DNA of 64,000 nucleotides from Catonia carolina (lineage: Eukaryota; Arthropoda; Insecta; Hemiptera; Achilidae): positions 2,490,323 to 2,554,322 of the forward strand of contig JAQMRL010000021.1 in NCBI GenBank assembly GCA_035578175.1, read 5' to 3'. Shown here piece after piece: positions 1 to 11,413 of the stretch. Both the position numbers and the translations under genes were made by a program. The notes beneath the pieces were generated by a model. That model was given only the letters and a program-made list of their open reading frames with translations. It did no database searches and was not told where the DNA came from. Each line of letters opens with the position of its first letter. Positions within the stretch are counted from its first letter, which is position 1.

Positions 1-75
1 CACTTTTGTCGTTAAATGCATACTAAGGCCGAAATCTTAAAAAAAAAAATTTGTTTTATTCTGGGATATTTAAAA
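1..75 (-). mobile_element. D-family (HINE-like) fragment
   Basis: Bases 1-75 match the middle of family D (the stretch beginning CACTTTTGTCG and TACTAAGGCCGAAATC). After about position 75 the sequence becomes very AT-rich with no recognised content up to 259. The element is cut by the window start. Confidence 0.7.
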
Positions 76-259
76 AAATTTTATATAAATTTTAATATTT
101 ACATTTTAAAAATTTTAATTTTGATTTTACATATTAAATTTTGTGAATTAAATATTTTTTATTATGAAATAAAATTATTGTATTGTTTTATTTTACACAT
201 AAAAATAATTTTTAATTATTTAATAACTTATAAGTATAAATTTTTCTAATAATTAAAAA

Positions 260-1175
260 TCTGGTGGGAAACACACAACTTTCTCTTGCCAATGCAAATA
301 ATTTACAATATAATTTAACATTAGTAATAAAATATTATAAATAAACAAAAAACTAACCTCAATAAACATAACCTTATTTTAATCATGAGTGAAACACTCA
401 AAATGAAAATCAACGTCAGTCTGGCTTAAAAATACGGAAAATCACTATTTCACGCTAAACTAGGCTCTGTAGAGAAAAATACGTTAAATAAAAGTTGTAG
501 ATCTTTAAATTTCCTATAAATTCGGTTATATACACTTTTGTCGTAAAATGCATACTAAGGCCAAAATCTTAAAAAAATCGATTTTTCACACGCTTTCGTG
601 AGAAAAAATCAGAAAATCGCTAATTACCGCTAAACTAAGCGTTTTACAAAAAAATGTTTGAAACAGAAGTTGTAGGTTTTTAAATTCTCTACAACTTTTA
701 TTATATAAGTTTTTGCGCTAAAATTTATATTAAAGCCGTAATCTTAAAAAAACAACGTTTTTACGTGAAAACAGCCTCACCGAGAATTTCAGCAAACATG
801 GCGCCAACCCTATCTTGTAGAGAATAAAAAATTGAGTAAAATAGGCGATTTTAAAAAAAATCGTAGGACCAGTTTTTGAGAAAATCGCAAAAAACTGAAA
901 AATTATACGAATAAACTACTACTTCTGGTTGACCGATTTTGATGAAAATGTTCGTGTCGCGTCCGGTAGTGGTATGTAACTTAAGTTTCAAGTTTCAAGT
1001 TCGTACGACGTTCCGTTCTTGAGATATTCTGTTCACACACAGACCAATCGCTAAAAACATGTTTTTTGGGTTCAGGGGGTCTGAAAACGTATAGATCCGG
1101 TGAAAACTCGATTTCTTAAAATCGACATGAAAACAATACTTTCCTTCCTATATATTCATATAGGCAAGAGAAAGT
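260..1175 (-). mobile_element. D-family HINE-like element, full length
   Basis: This copy runs from TCTGGTG to GGCAAGAGAAAGT as written on the plus strand. In the probable native orientation (minus) it begins ACTTTCTCTTGCC and ends with the subterminal GGCAAGAGAAAGT followed by a hairpin. It is flanked by A runs on both sides. It has only a very short CA tract near 1034. No open frame of note. Confidence 0.8.
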
Positions 1176-1431
1176 AAAAAGTTAATTTCAAATATAAATT
1201 TCGTAGAAACAAACTAACGCGTATAATACCGTACTATATTGAGCCGGTGAGTAGATGAGCAAATAAGTAAGATTTTTTCCGTGGCCTGATGCCGCCTTAA
1301 GGCGGCATGGTATATTTTCACTGTAATGGGGAGTCGGCGCAGCGAAGCACCCGTGATTCTAGCCGCCGTGCTGAACATGTTAACCCGGTTCACACTGTTG
1401 ATCTAATATTAGGTGATGCTGAATGGACATT

Positions 1432-2028
1432 ATCTGGGAACTTTAATCAATGAGAAATGGGATCATTCTCAGGAGGTGAGATGCAGAGTAGGAAAAGCGA
1501 GGGCCGCATTCAATCAGATGGCAAAACTGTTCAGGAGTCACAACCTTAACATGTGCATCAAAATCAAACTCCTCCACTGCTACATTTTCTCAATACTCTT
1601 CTACGGGATGGAGTCATGGACATTGACCAAATCAACTGAGAAAAGACTCGAGGCTTTTGAGATGTGGTTGTATAGGAGAGTGTTGAGAATTTCATGGATG
1701 GACAAAGTGACCAACAAAGCTGTATTGGAGCGAATGAATAAGGATTTGGAAGTGATGAACACCATCAAGAGCAGGAAGCTTGCATATTTCGGCCATATCA
1801 TGAGCAATGAAGAAAAATACGGCCTGCTGAAATCCGTTCTCCAAGGAAAGATCTATGGCAGAAGAGGACCAGGAAGAAGAAGAATGTCATGGCTGAAGAA
1901 CCTGCGTACCTGGTTCTCCAGGTCTACAACAGAACTTTTCAGGATGGCTGTAGATAAGATAGCCATAGTCAGACTGATCGCCAATATTCGGAACGAATAG
2001 GCACTAACAGAAGAAGAAGAATGGACAT
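1432..2028 (+). pseudogene. 5'-truncated LINE ORF2 C-terminus, GAA tail
   Basis: An open frame of about 190 residues reads as the C-terminal part of a non-LTR retrotransposon reverse-transcriptase protein: SILFYGMESWTLTKSTEKRL, then EAFEMWLYRRVLRISWMDKV and GHIMSNEEKYGLL. The copy is flanked by an exact 11-bp target duplication GAATGGACATT (1421-1431 and 2029-2039) and ends in a GAA-rich tail. It is therefore a complete insertion of a 5'-truncated transcript. The catalytic FADD region is absent, so it is not active. Confidence 0.88.
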
Positions 2029-2185
2029 TGATCGTAGCAATGCAACAGCTTCAATATATAGTCACTTGAGTCACGAGTTTGCCTTTGTTTACAACGAGGG
2101 GTAAAGGGGGAAAATCACCAGTGCGCATGCCCGACTGCTTTAACTTCAGTACGACAAACTTAACAACTTATACCCTGAGCATATA

Positions 2186-3512
2186 CAGGGTGGACCAGGA
2201 GGAAAGGAAAACATTTTAACAGGTGATTGTAGACCTAAAAACAAAACAAAAAATTCATATAAACATATGTCTGGAAATGCTTCGTTAGCGAGATAAGTCT
2301 AGCGAAAGATTTCGCCCGAGGGTTAAAGAAACCGGATTGAACCAATTAGAACGGTAATTAAGACAAACATTTGATCGTTTCATATGAATTTTGACTTGAA
2401 AAATTGATTAAACTAGGTCCCAGAACTGTAAGTCCCTTAGTTTGTAAAATAACTTGCTTAAAACACAAAAATTTACTGTCAAAAAACAAGTTTTTTTACA
2501 TTTGAGGCGCTATAATTCTATTAAATGGCTAACAAATGCATAAAATCTATGAACATCAATTGTAGAGAATTTAATTCTGTCATACTGTGTTTAAGCAGCC
2601 ACCAACAGTAACAATGATCAGTGCTACCAACTTAATAATAAAGTTTTTTTTTTTAATTCCTAATATGTGTACGTTGCAATCTGTTCAATTCAGAACAATA
2701 AGCAACCCCATGACTTAATGAGTTGAGGATGAAGTGTATGTCATGTAAATGAGGTGTAGTCTTGTACAGACTCAGGCCAACCATTCCTGAGAGAGTATGA
2801 TTAATTGAACCCCAACCATCAAAGTACACCAGTAACCACTGTCTAGCATTCAAATCCGTATAAAAGTAACTGCCTTTACTAGGATTCGAACCAGGAACCT
2901 TCATCTCCAATAATAAAGTAATAAAATAATAAATAATCAAATTTAATTGAAACTGATCAGCTGACATGGTACAGTAACAGCTGTTGTTATTGCATTCAGA
3001 CTGAACAAAGTGCATTTGCCTCAGTGTTTGTTTTCTTATAATTAAATTTGAATTGATTAATTTAGAATTTGTTTGCTATTGACTTTATTTACATCAATTT
3101 TCTCAGAATTAAATTCTCTTACAATTGTTGTTCATGGATTTTGTGCATTTGCTAGCCATTTAATGGAATTATAGCACCTCAAATGTAAAAAACGTGTTTT
3201 TTGACAGTAAATTTTTGTGTTTTAAGCAAGTTATTTTACAAACTAAGGGATTTACAGTTCTGGGACCTAGTTTAATCAATTTTTCAAGTCAAAATTCATA
3301 TGCAATGATCAAATATTTGTCTTAATTACCGTTCTAATTGGTTCAATCCGGTTTCATTTAATCCTCGGGAGTGGAAATCTGGGCGAAATCTTTCGCTAGA
3401 CTTATCTCGCTAACGAAGCATTTCCAGACATATGTTTATATGAACTTTTTGTTTTGTTTTTAGGTCTACAATCACCTGTCAAAATGTTTTCCTTTCCTCC
3501 CGATCCACCCTG
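2186..3512. mobile_element. Long-TIR foldback element, copy 1
   Basis: The two ends are long inverted copies of each other: about 400 bp at 2186-2580 and again, reversed, at 3110-3512. They start CAGGGTGGACC and end GGATCCACCCTG-like, flanked by TA. The arms share a stem-like motif TTCGTTAGCGAG...TAGCGAAA with the element at 55515-56525. The centre is interrupted by a SINE B copy. No transposase frame is present, so it is non-autonomous. Confidence 0.75.
2643..2906 (-). mobile_element. SINE B, 5'-truncated
   Basis: A SINE B body with poly(A) tail (poly-T on the plus strand) is truncated near its B box. Flanks carry the target duplication AATAATAAAGT (about 2635-2645 and 2904-2914). It sits in the spacer of the foldback element 2186-3512. 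Confidence 0.8.
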
Positions 3513-3544
3513 TATAGTATATCACGGAACTTTTGTAGGTTAAC

Positions 3545-4146
3545 TGTTAGTTACAGATATGTCGGTTTCTCGAAAACGTTGTCTAACTATTCACAGTGTT
3601 GAACGAAATCTAATATGCAATGTAATAATATGCTATGAAGTTGAAGCTAAACAAAAATGCCAATCCGTGCCTCTTAACAAAAGCCGAGAGCGAGCGGCTA
3701 ACTACTGTGATGTTTCTCTTTCCACAATTTGAAAAACAAAGAAGGAAATTAAAGACGTGAATAAACTATTCTTTAACAGTTTTGTTGACAACCGGTAAAA
3801 AAAAGAAAACGGTTAGGTAGAAACTAGAGATACTGATAATGAAAACACCGGTGACAGCAATAGTAAAGAAGGTGATTTGTTCGTAAATTACAGTAAATCA
3901 AACATTTCTAGTCATTTAATTAAGCTATAGGCAATATTACAGGTCATATTTATTTCTTATAAAAGGTTTATGAAGAAAACATTTTCTCGGAATAAATAAC
4001 AGCTTACAAAATGTATGTAGAAACTTCACGGTAGTGAAATGTACGAGAAGTGTCTCACTGTTGAGGTTGGCAGCACTGCAAATATATCATTTCCCTTCCT
4101 CACAGCCCACCCATACGCAAAAGGCAATCTCGTGATTAAAGTATCC
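3545..4146 (+). repeat. Repeat E, copy 1 (possible transposase N-terminus)
   Basis: This sequence is repeated at 8300-11125. In frame it reads VSRKRCLTIHSVERNLICNV and further on KSRERAANYCDVSLSTI, which looks like a helix-turn-helix start of a transposase-like protein, with stops. Copy 1 lacks about 900 bp present between 9600 and 10545 of copy 2. Identity of the family is not known to me. Confidence 0.5.
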
Positions 4147-5450
4147 ATACCCTCGTCATATTCGTCTGCCGCCAGTTCACTTAGCGATAGATTAACAGCA
4201 TTTTAAAGGTCATTACCACACACGAATTGCTTAACAACCAAAAATACTTTCAATTTCCCAAACAAATAGTAACCAGAAGGAGCTAAGTCCGGACGGTTTG
4301 GTGGGTGATTGTAAATTTACCATTCAAATGTTCAAAGTACGAGGGTCGTTTGAAAAGTCCGAGCAAAGTCAGATAAATGGCACTACTGGCGCATATCGAG
4401 GATATGTTTAGTTAGTAGCATCTGTTGGAAAAACACATGTGTAGTTTCAGCCAGATCAATCTATTTCTTTGTTTTTGACATTTGTTTTAATCGAGGAAGT
4501 GGAGTGATTTTCAAAAAATGGATGAAAAAAAATTCGTGTGAAGTGTTGCAAGGACGGTTTGCAACTGTTCCAGAAGAATTCGCAGGACTTTAAGCGTCGT
4601 TTTATCACTGTGGATGAAACATGGAAACATGACTACACTCCTGAGACCAAAGAACAATCTAAACAATGGGTTATGAAGGGGGAATCTGCGCCAAAAAAGG
4701 CAAAGACAGTTCCTTCGGCCGGAAAGATTATGGCGACTGTCTTTTAAAATTCACAAGGAATAATCTTCATCGATTATCTGGAAAAGGGTAAAACTATTAA
4801 AGGTGCATATTATTCGTCGTTATTGGATCGTTTGAAAACCGAGCTGCAAAAAAACGCCCACGATTGCCCCACAAAAAAGTCCTTTTCCATCACGACAACG
4901 CACCAGCTCACACCTCAGCAGTTGTGGTCGCAAAATGAATGGAAATAGGGTTCCAACTCGTTTCACATCCCCCCTATTCTCCCGACTTGGCTCCTTCGGA
5001 CTACTATTTGTTTCCCAATTTGAAGAAATGGCTAGCGGGATAAAGATTTTATTCAAACGAGGAGGTGATTGCAGGAACGAATGGCTATTTTTCAGACTTG
5101 GACAAACCCTGTTATTCGGAAGGGATCAACAAACTAGAGCAGCGTTGGACGAAGTGTATAAGCCTAAAAGGAGACTATGTCGAAAAATAAAAAAGGTTTA
5201 CCCCAAACAATTAAGTAGTTTTTATTTTTGCACGGACTTTTCAAACGACCCTCGTAAATAACGTGTCACCTGCAACATGCGGACATGCATTATCGTGCAG
5301 AAGTGTGACGCCATCCACGTTGCCGATTTTGAATGGCGTGCCGTAACTCACGTAGAGTTTCGCAGTAGGCTTCTGCGTGAATAGTTGTTCCAAGTGGCAT
5401 GAAATCAATCAATAGAATACCCAATTGATCCCAAAAGACGGGAAAAAAGA
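4147..5450 (-). pseudogene. Older mariner remnant split by a younger mariner
   Basis: Minus-strand fragments of a mariner transposase flank a second mariner. On the right (5258-5450) is VFWDQLGILLIDFMPLGTTI followed by AYCETLRELRHAI, and a frameshifted HDNA-PH motif. On the left (4147-4337) is NRPDLAPSGYYLFGKLK and YDEG. The two halves join across the TA at 4338/5255. Ends are decayed and no TIR of the older copy is clear. Confidence 0.7.
4340..5254 (+). mobile_element. Decayed mariner nested in an older mariner
   Basis: Terminal inverted repeats CGAGGGTCGTTTGAAAAGTC and its complement lie at the two ends, with TA on both sides. Coding remnants include FITVDETWKHDYTPETKEQ (4590s) and HHDNAPAHTSAVVVAK (4890s). 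The frame is broken several times and the N-terminal DNA-binding domain is mostly deleted: the element is 915 bp against about 1.3 kb for a full copy. Confidence 0.87.
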
Positions 5451-5890
5451 TGAATGAAAGTGAGAAGAGTGAGTGTTGGTCGGTGACAGCGAGAGGGGAA
5501 TTAGGCTACGGTTCCCTTCCACGCCCCGCTGACAGTATATAACTTTTTTTTTAACCTATCATTTCCCTTGTAGTATTATATAAACAGTTCTGAGGGAGGT
5601 GGAGGGTTGTTTGCTGATGTCGGATCAAGTGGCCAGGCGGCGGGTTTTTGGTTGGTAAGGTGGTTGCGGCGGCCTCCTTGGGGCTGGACGAGGACGCCTC
5701 AATTGAGTCCAACACTACTTCCCACCCATCGTGAGGGAGTGAACATGAGTTTTTCTTGCCGCCTCGGATACAAAAAAAAATGGCTGTGGCTTGATCTTTG
5801 TTGGTACGGGACTGAAAATGATGCCATTCACTTGACTGCCATTTTCTCACTGAAGTGTAATACGGAATCCATTTTTCATCGCCAGAAGGT
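5451..5890. other. Intergenic stretch without recognised gene
   Basis: About 440 bp that is more GC-rich than its surroundings. Open frames exist in two orientations but resemble nothing I recognise and have no repeat partner in the window. Confidence 0.4.
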
Positions 5891-6987
5891 AACTATTTTT
5901 TTTTTAAACTCCTAATATGTGTACATTGCAATCTGTTCAATTCAGAACAATAAGCAACCCCAATCTCATCTCAAGATCTCATCCAATGGATGAGATCTTG
6001 AGGAAGGATTACTTAATGAAAATTAATAAGAACAAAACGAAAGTGTTGTGCAGCAGCAAGAGTGGTTTAGAAGAGATGGGAAATTTAAAAGTAGGCAACG
6101 AAAACATACAGGAAGTTGGGGAATTCTGCTATCTAGGGAGTAAAATAACAAAGGATGGTAGAAGCACGAGTGATATCAAGAGTAGAATTGCTCAAGCTAG
6201 AAAAGCCTTTGAAATGAAAAACAGCTTACTGACTACAAACATTGATTTACAGATTAGGAAAAATTTCTTAAAACATTATGTTTGGAGTGTAGCATTATAC
6301 GGAAGTGAAACGTGGGTGATAGGGGCTGTAGAACGGAAGAGGATAGAAGCTTTTGAAATGTGGTGTTATAGGAAAATGTTAAAGATTAGGTGGGTGGACA
6401 AAATAAGTAATTTAGAGGTTCTTAGGCGAGTGGATGAAAAAAGAAGTATATGGAAGCATCTTACCAAAAGAAGGGATAGGCTAGTGGGGCATATCCTAAG
6501 ACATCCAGGTATTGGGCTATCAATAATGGAGGGTAACATTGAGGGAGTAAATTGTAGAGGGAGGCAAAGATTAGAATATATAAAGCAAATTACAAAAGAT
6601 GTAGGGTGTTACAGGTATGTAGATATGAAACGACTTGCACAAGATAGAACAGGTTGGAGAACTGCATCAAACCAGTCGAGAGACTGATGACAAAAAAAAA
6701 AAAGCAACCCCATGATCCAATGAGATGAGGATGATGTGTATGACATGTAAATGAGGAGTAGTCTTGTATAGTCTCAGGCCGACCATTCCTGAGAGAGTAT
6801 GGTTAATTGAACCCCAACCATCAAAGTACACCGGTAACCACTGTCTAGCATTCAAATTCATATAAAAGTAACTACCTTTACTACGATTTGAACCAGGAAC
6901 CTTTGTCTCCGAAAATCAGCTGTTAAACAGCTGATTTTGGCGACGACTTTACCTCTAGACCAACCCAGTGGGTTGGTAGGTAACTAT
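5891..6987 (-). mobile_element. SINE B interrupted by a LINE
   Basis: A SINE B copy with tail at 5890 and tRNA-like head near 6985 carries the host duplication AGGTAACTATT on both outer sides. It is split at AAGCAACCCCA by a LINE insertion at 5963-6701. The head retains the palindrome around CAGCTGTTTAACAGCTG. Confidence 0.87.
5963..6701 (+). pseudogene. LINE family 1, 5'-truncated with short 5' inversion
   Basis: About 230 codons encode the reverse-transcriptase C-terminal region: VKHYVWSVALYGSETW-type HYVWSVALYGSETWVIGAVE, RKRIEAFEMWCYRKMLKIRW, GHILRHPGI. The insertion is bounded by AAGCAACCCCA on both sides and ends in poly(A). At its 5' end a 14-bp inverted repeat (CAAGATCTCATCCA / TGGATGAGATCTTG, 5972-6000) marks a short inverted start, as left by twin priming. 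It is nearly identical to the copy at 11414-12298, so both are young. Confidence 0.9.
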
Positions 6988-7112
6988 TGAATTAAGAAAT
7001 TAAGGACACAGGTTTGGAAACATCAAGGAGAGAAATTTCCCGGTGATCTTTACTTTAGAGATAACCTGCATAAATACTATTGAATATTTTAATATAAGTA
7101 CAAGAATCTTAC

Positions 7113-7218
7113 CTTCTCTAATTTTACTCTTTTCCATTCCTACAGCTTGAATCTTCTCCATTTGTTCAGTCACAAATGTTACTTTCCTCTTGAAATAATC
7201 TTTCGCGCCATCAATATC
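7113..7218 (-). CDS. PFDN5: Prefoldin subunit 5, coding exon 4
   Basis: The exon has 106 nt: 35 codons plus one base. It begins after TTTTTCACAG and ends at GTAAGATTC. The translation starts DIDGAKDYFKRKVTFVTEQM and ends EKIQAVGMEKSKIRE. DAKDFFKRK...L-KQMEKIQ is the start of the C-terminal helix in prefoldin 5 proteins. Four exons together give 137 residues against about 150-160 for the family, so one short terminal exon of roughly 15-25 codons is missing. I looked for it in the non-repeat parts of positions 1-7112 and did not recognise it; it may lie left of the window. Confidence 0.9.
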
Positions 7219-8058
7219 CTGTGAAAAATAATTATTTTAATGCAGAAAACATTAAATACAGGGTGATCGTAAAGTCATATTCAAAGGTTTCTGCTTTGTA
7301 AAATAACAGTTATAGTCGTGAGAAAGGAAATCCCCTTCCACTCCACATCACGTGTAATACTAGCCGAACCGCATAACAACGCCAGCTTGAACGCTACTAC
7401 TCTGCCTGATATTATTAGCTACTATTATAAGAAATGAAAGCAAATGATACACCGGGTCCCTCTTACACTTCCCGCTCCAAAAATCATTATCACACTATTA
7501 ATAATTTCACGACTTTACTATGCAAAACTTAACCTTTTTTGACGACTTTATTTCTATATGACGTTTGATGACTTTTATTTTATATGAACTCAGAACTGAA
7601 TCGAGTCAACGAAAAAGTAAACAGCTTTAAATAATATAAGACACTACATTAGAAATTAAAATCCGATAAATAGCAATATAATAAACGATAAAAAAAAATG
7701 GATATAAAACCAAGTGAAATAGGCGCCCATATCATACACGGGTGCCGTCCAGCCGATCAAAATGGCATGCCCGTATTGTATACAGGTACCATCCTGAAAG
7801 TGTTAAATGTTTTAACTGACAACAGTCCAAAATGCTAATTACTCCTTATCTGATACTTGGAGATGAAGCCTTATGTAAATCCAGTACAGATGTAATTTTA
7901 GAACTTCAGTAGCCTTACGAACACTTCCATAAGACAGTACCAGTTAGCGCCTTTGTAGTATGGCAGTCAATAGATGAATTGGTGAATGGAAAGTGTGACC
8001 AGCTGTTTGAAATAGTGCTGTTACACGACCAGTTCAGAACTACGTAAATTATCTAAGT
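7219..8058. other. Prefoldin intron 3 sequence, unassigned
   Basis: Starts with ACAGGGTGATCGTAAAG near 7259, which resembles the end of a long-TIR element, but no matching opposite end was found. The remainder is AT-rich intron with no recognised content. Confidence 0.4.
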
Positions 8059-8061
8059 GTA

Positions 8062-8228
8062 TGCCGGCCACATTGGCGTAGTTGGTAACGTGCTCGCCTC
8101 TCATCATGTGGTCTTGGGTTCAAATTCCATTCAGGCACGGTATATTTTCATACGTTACAAAAAATCATTTCATCCTTCACAGTCTGCATTAGCAGAAATT
8201 GCAGAACAGTCTGACGTTAAAACAAAAA
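8062..8228 (+). mobile_element. SINE A (tRNA-derived)
   Basis: The head GGCCACATTGGCGTAGTTGG matches an A box and GGTTCAAATTCC the B box of an RNA polymerase III promoter. A body of about 100 bp ends GACGTTAAAACAAAAAAAA. Near-duplicate CTAAGTGTAT / CTATGTGTAT flanks mark the insertion. Confidence 0.82.
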
Positions 8229-8557
8229 AAAACTATGTGTATACAGTGGTAGCAAGTTTTCATGGACAGGTAATCATACAAATATAACTGTTTGTTACCG
8301 GAAACAAAAATTTTAGTTTCTCGAAAACGTGAGCAGACTACTCACAGGGCTGAACAAAATCTAATATGCGATGTAATAAAATGCCGTAAAGTTAGAGCTA
8401 AACAAAAATGCCTCCCTGTTTCTTAACAAAAGCCATGAGCGAGTGGCTAACTACTGTGACGTTTCTCTTTCCACAATTCAAAAAATAAATAAGGAAATTA
8501 AAGACGTGAAGAAGCTATTCTTCAACAGTTTTGTGTTGATACCTGGTAAAAAAAAAA

Positions 8558-9333
8558 TCTGGTGTGAAACACTCACACAACTTTCTCTTGCCAGTGCAAA
8601 TAATTAACAATAAACCTAACATTAGTAATAAAACATAAGAAATAAACAAAAAACTAACCTCAGTAAACATAACCTAATTTTAATCATGAGTGAAAGACGC
8701 AAAATTAAAATCAACCTCAGTTTGGCTTAGAAATACGGAAAATCACTCTTTCTCTCTAAACTAGGCTCTGTAGAGAAAAATGCTCTAAATAAAAGTTGTA
8801 GATCTTTTAATTTTCTATAAATTTGATTATAAACACTTTTGTCATAAAATGCATACTAAGGCCGAAATGTTAAAAAAATCGATTTTTCTCACGTTTTCGT
8901 GAGAAAAAAAACAGAAAATCGTAAATTACCGCTAAACTAAGCGTTATACAAAAAAATGTTTGAAATAAAAGTTGTAGAATTTTAAATTCTCTACAACTTT
9001 TATTATATAAATTTTTGCTCTAAATTGCATATTAAAGCCGTAATCTTAAAAAAACTTTGTTTTTACGTGAAAACAGCCTCACCCAGAATTTCAGCAAACA
9101 TGACGCCTACCCTATCTTGTAGAGAATAAAAAATTGAGTAAATGAGGCGATTTTAAAAAAAATCGTAGGACCAGTTTTTGAGAAAATCGCAAAAAAGTGA
9201 AAAATTACACGAATAAACTACTACTTCCGTTTGACCGATTTTGATGAAAATGTTCGTGTCGGGTCCGGTAGTGGTATGTAACTTAAGTTTCAAGTTTCAC
9301 GTTCGTACGATGTTCCGTTCTTGAGATATTTAG

Positions 9334-9368
<35 letters not shown>

Positions 9369-9499
9369 CAATCGCTAAAAACATGTTTTTTGGGTTCAGG
9401 GGGTCTGAAAACGTATAGATCCGGTGAAAACTCGATTTCGAAAAATCAACATGAAAACAATACTTTCCTTCCTATATATTCATATAGGCAAGAGAAAGT
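8558..9499 (-). mobile_element. D-family HINE-like element, full length
   Basis: Complete copy inserted in the A run of repeat E. The E copy at 3545-4146 shows the unoccupied A run, so the ends can be set at TCTGG and AAAGT. It contains a (CA)~12 tract at 9338-9363. Confidence 0.87.
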
Positions 9500-9832
9500 A
9501 AAAAACGGTCAGGTAAATACTTGTGAGACTGATGGTGAAGACGCTGGTGACAGCGATAGTAAAGAAGGCGATTCATTTATAGACAATTTTGTTCCATTGG
9601 AATAAGTTACACCTTGGACAATTCGAATTGGCACAAGCAGCTTCGGTGTTTATCTACTCCACTCTTCGCCCCTCGCCATGCAATGACGGTACAGTCACAA
9701 AAGTATACAATCGCTACTGTAACATGCGACTCACGCACGGTCACTTACACTTTGTTTTTACTGTTGTTATTAATAATAATCTGTCCGACATAATGATGTG
9801 ACTAATATTTTGTTTTTATATATGATTTTCTG

Positions 9833-10228
9833 GTGCCCATAACAGACAGGTGGAGTATAAAATTATTTACACTCGATCTGTCAGTTGCAGGGCTAAAATA
9901 AATAGTTCTGTTTCTTATCACATGGTCAGCCAATTAAATGACTGAATCATTTAAGAACAGAAGAGGTAGAGGTGTAAAAGACACTAATCAGAGTTATCTT
10001 ATCTGAAAGTAATGAATTTCATTATACAGCCAGCCCCTGTGGTGAATGAAGTGAAGGTGTCATTTGCAGAGTGGAAAATATGTGCTTTTCAGAGGGCTCG
10101 GCATGCTGATAAGCGTACTTTTCCACTCAGTGAGGAAGGCAATGGTAAACCACCTCACTCCTCGTTTTACTTAGTAAAACCTCTAGAGGTTCAAACCAGC
10201 CTTTTGGCTGATGACCTAAACAACAACA
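9833..10228 (+). mobile_element. SINE C, near full length
   Basis: Runs from TGCCCATAACAGACAGGTGG to CTGATGACCTAAACAACAAC. It contains the recurring open stretch beginning MNFIIQPAPVVNEVKVSFAE, which is open in most copies but probably only a by-product of the SINE sequence. Confidence 0.82.
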
Positions 10229-10627
10229 TGATTTTCTGTTCATTATAATTTATTCAGACCATTTTAATTAGTTGCATGCGTCTGTAGGGTATAGTTTAGT
10301 GAGTTTTTGCAGTTGAGTTCTTGTAATTTATAATTTAAATTTTTACTGGGACAAATTAAATACGTATTTTAAAATGAGATAATTATTTGTATGCGTGTAC
10401 ATTGAAATAAGGTTGTAGGCATTTGCGTACATTAAAATTTGTAGACCTTGTTGAAAGAATAGGTTATGGGTACACTTTGTGCGGAACTGAGTGTACACGT
10501 AGAGCAAGAGTTGTGTTAGTTTGAATTGTCCACAGTATAGCTGTTAATTACAATTAATCAAACATGTCTCGTCATGTAATTAAGCTGTAGCAATATTGCA
10601 GGTCACATTTATTCTTGTAAGGTTTAT

Positions 10628-10924
10628 GGTCAGCCAATTAAATGACTGAATCGTTTAAGAACAGAAGAGGTAGAGGTGTAAAAGACACTAGTCAGAGTTA
10701 TCTTCTCTGAAAGTAATGAATTTCACTATACAGCCAGACCCTGTGGTGAATGAAGTGAAGGTGTCATTTGCAGAGTGGAAAATATGTGCTTTTCAGAGGG
10801 CCCGGCATGCTGTTAAGCGTACTTTTCCACTCAGTGAGGAAGGCAATGGTAAACCACCTCACTCCTCGTTTTACTTAGTAAAACCTCTACAGGTTCAAAC
10901 CAGCCTTTCGGCTGTTGACCTAAA
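10628..10924 (+). mobile_element. SINE C, 5'-truncated
   Basis: Truncated copy starting GTCAGCCAATTAAATGACTG and ending GACCTAAACAACAC. The duplication AAGGTTTATG on both sides lies in repeat E. Confidence 0.87.
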
Positions 10925-11413
10925 CAACACAAGGTTTATGAAGAAAACATTTTCTCGGAATGAACCACAGCTTACAAAATGTATGTAGAAACTTCACGGT
11001 AGTGAAATGTACGAGTAGTGTCTCACTGTTGAGGTTGGCAGCACTGTCAAATTTTCACTTCCTCCCTTCCTCACAGCCCATACGTACGCAAAAGGCAACT
11101 CTCGTGACTTCAGTATCTATATCTAATTTTTTTTAAGTAACTGAAACTTGGTGGAAATGACGTATTTTAATAAAACAAAGTATTTGGCATGTTTTCTGTT
11201 GTTTGTTGTTAAAATTACTTCGTAAAACACACGCTTAATGAGATAATTGGTGAAGTGAATAAAATTCAGTAATAACTGATAAGTAATTTTTGGTCGAGTA
11301 TTTTACAGATTAAGTACAATAAATACTGATATTTGTTCGTCCAATATAAATAATTCTTTCACTAATAATTAATTTAAACTTTTCTCTTTATTTCATTTTG
11401 TTAATCCCGGACC

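Larger units (their letters stand above)
8300..11125 (+). repeat. Repeat E, copy 2, with nested D and SINE C
   Basis: The segments 8300-8557, 9500-9610, 10545-10627 and 10925-11125 align in order with 3545-4146. The gaps are filled by the D element 8558-9499 and SINE C copies. In frame it contains KSHERVANYCDVSLSTIQKI and an acidic stretch ETDGEDAGDSDSKEGDSF. The sequence from 9600-9832 and 10230-10545 has no counterpart in copy 1. Confidence 0.55.

Noticed and set aside
5551..5915. Coding gene in the GC-richer stretch
   Set aside because: Overlapping frames on both strands, none with a recognisable domain or splice context.
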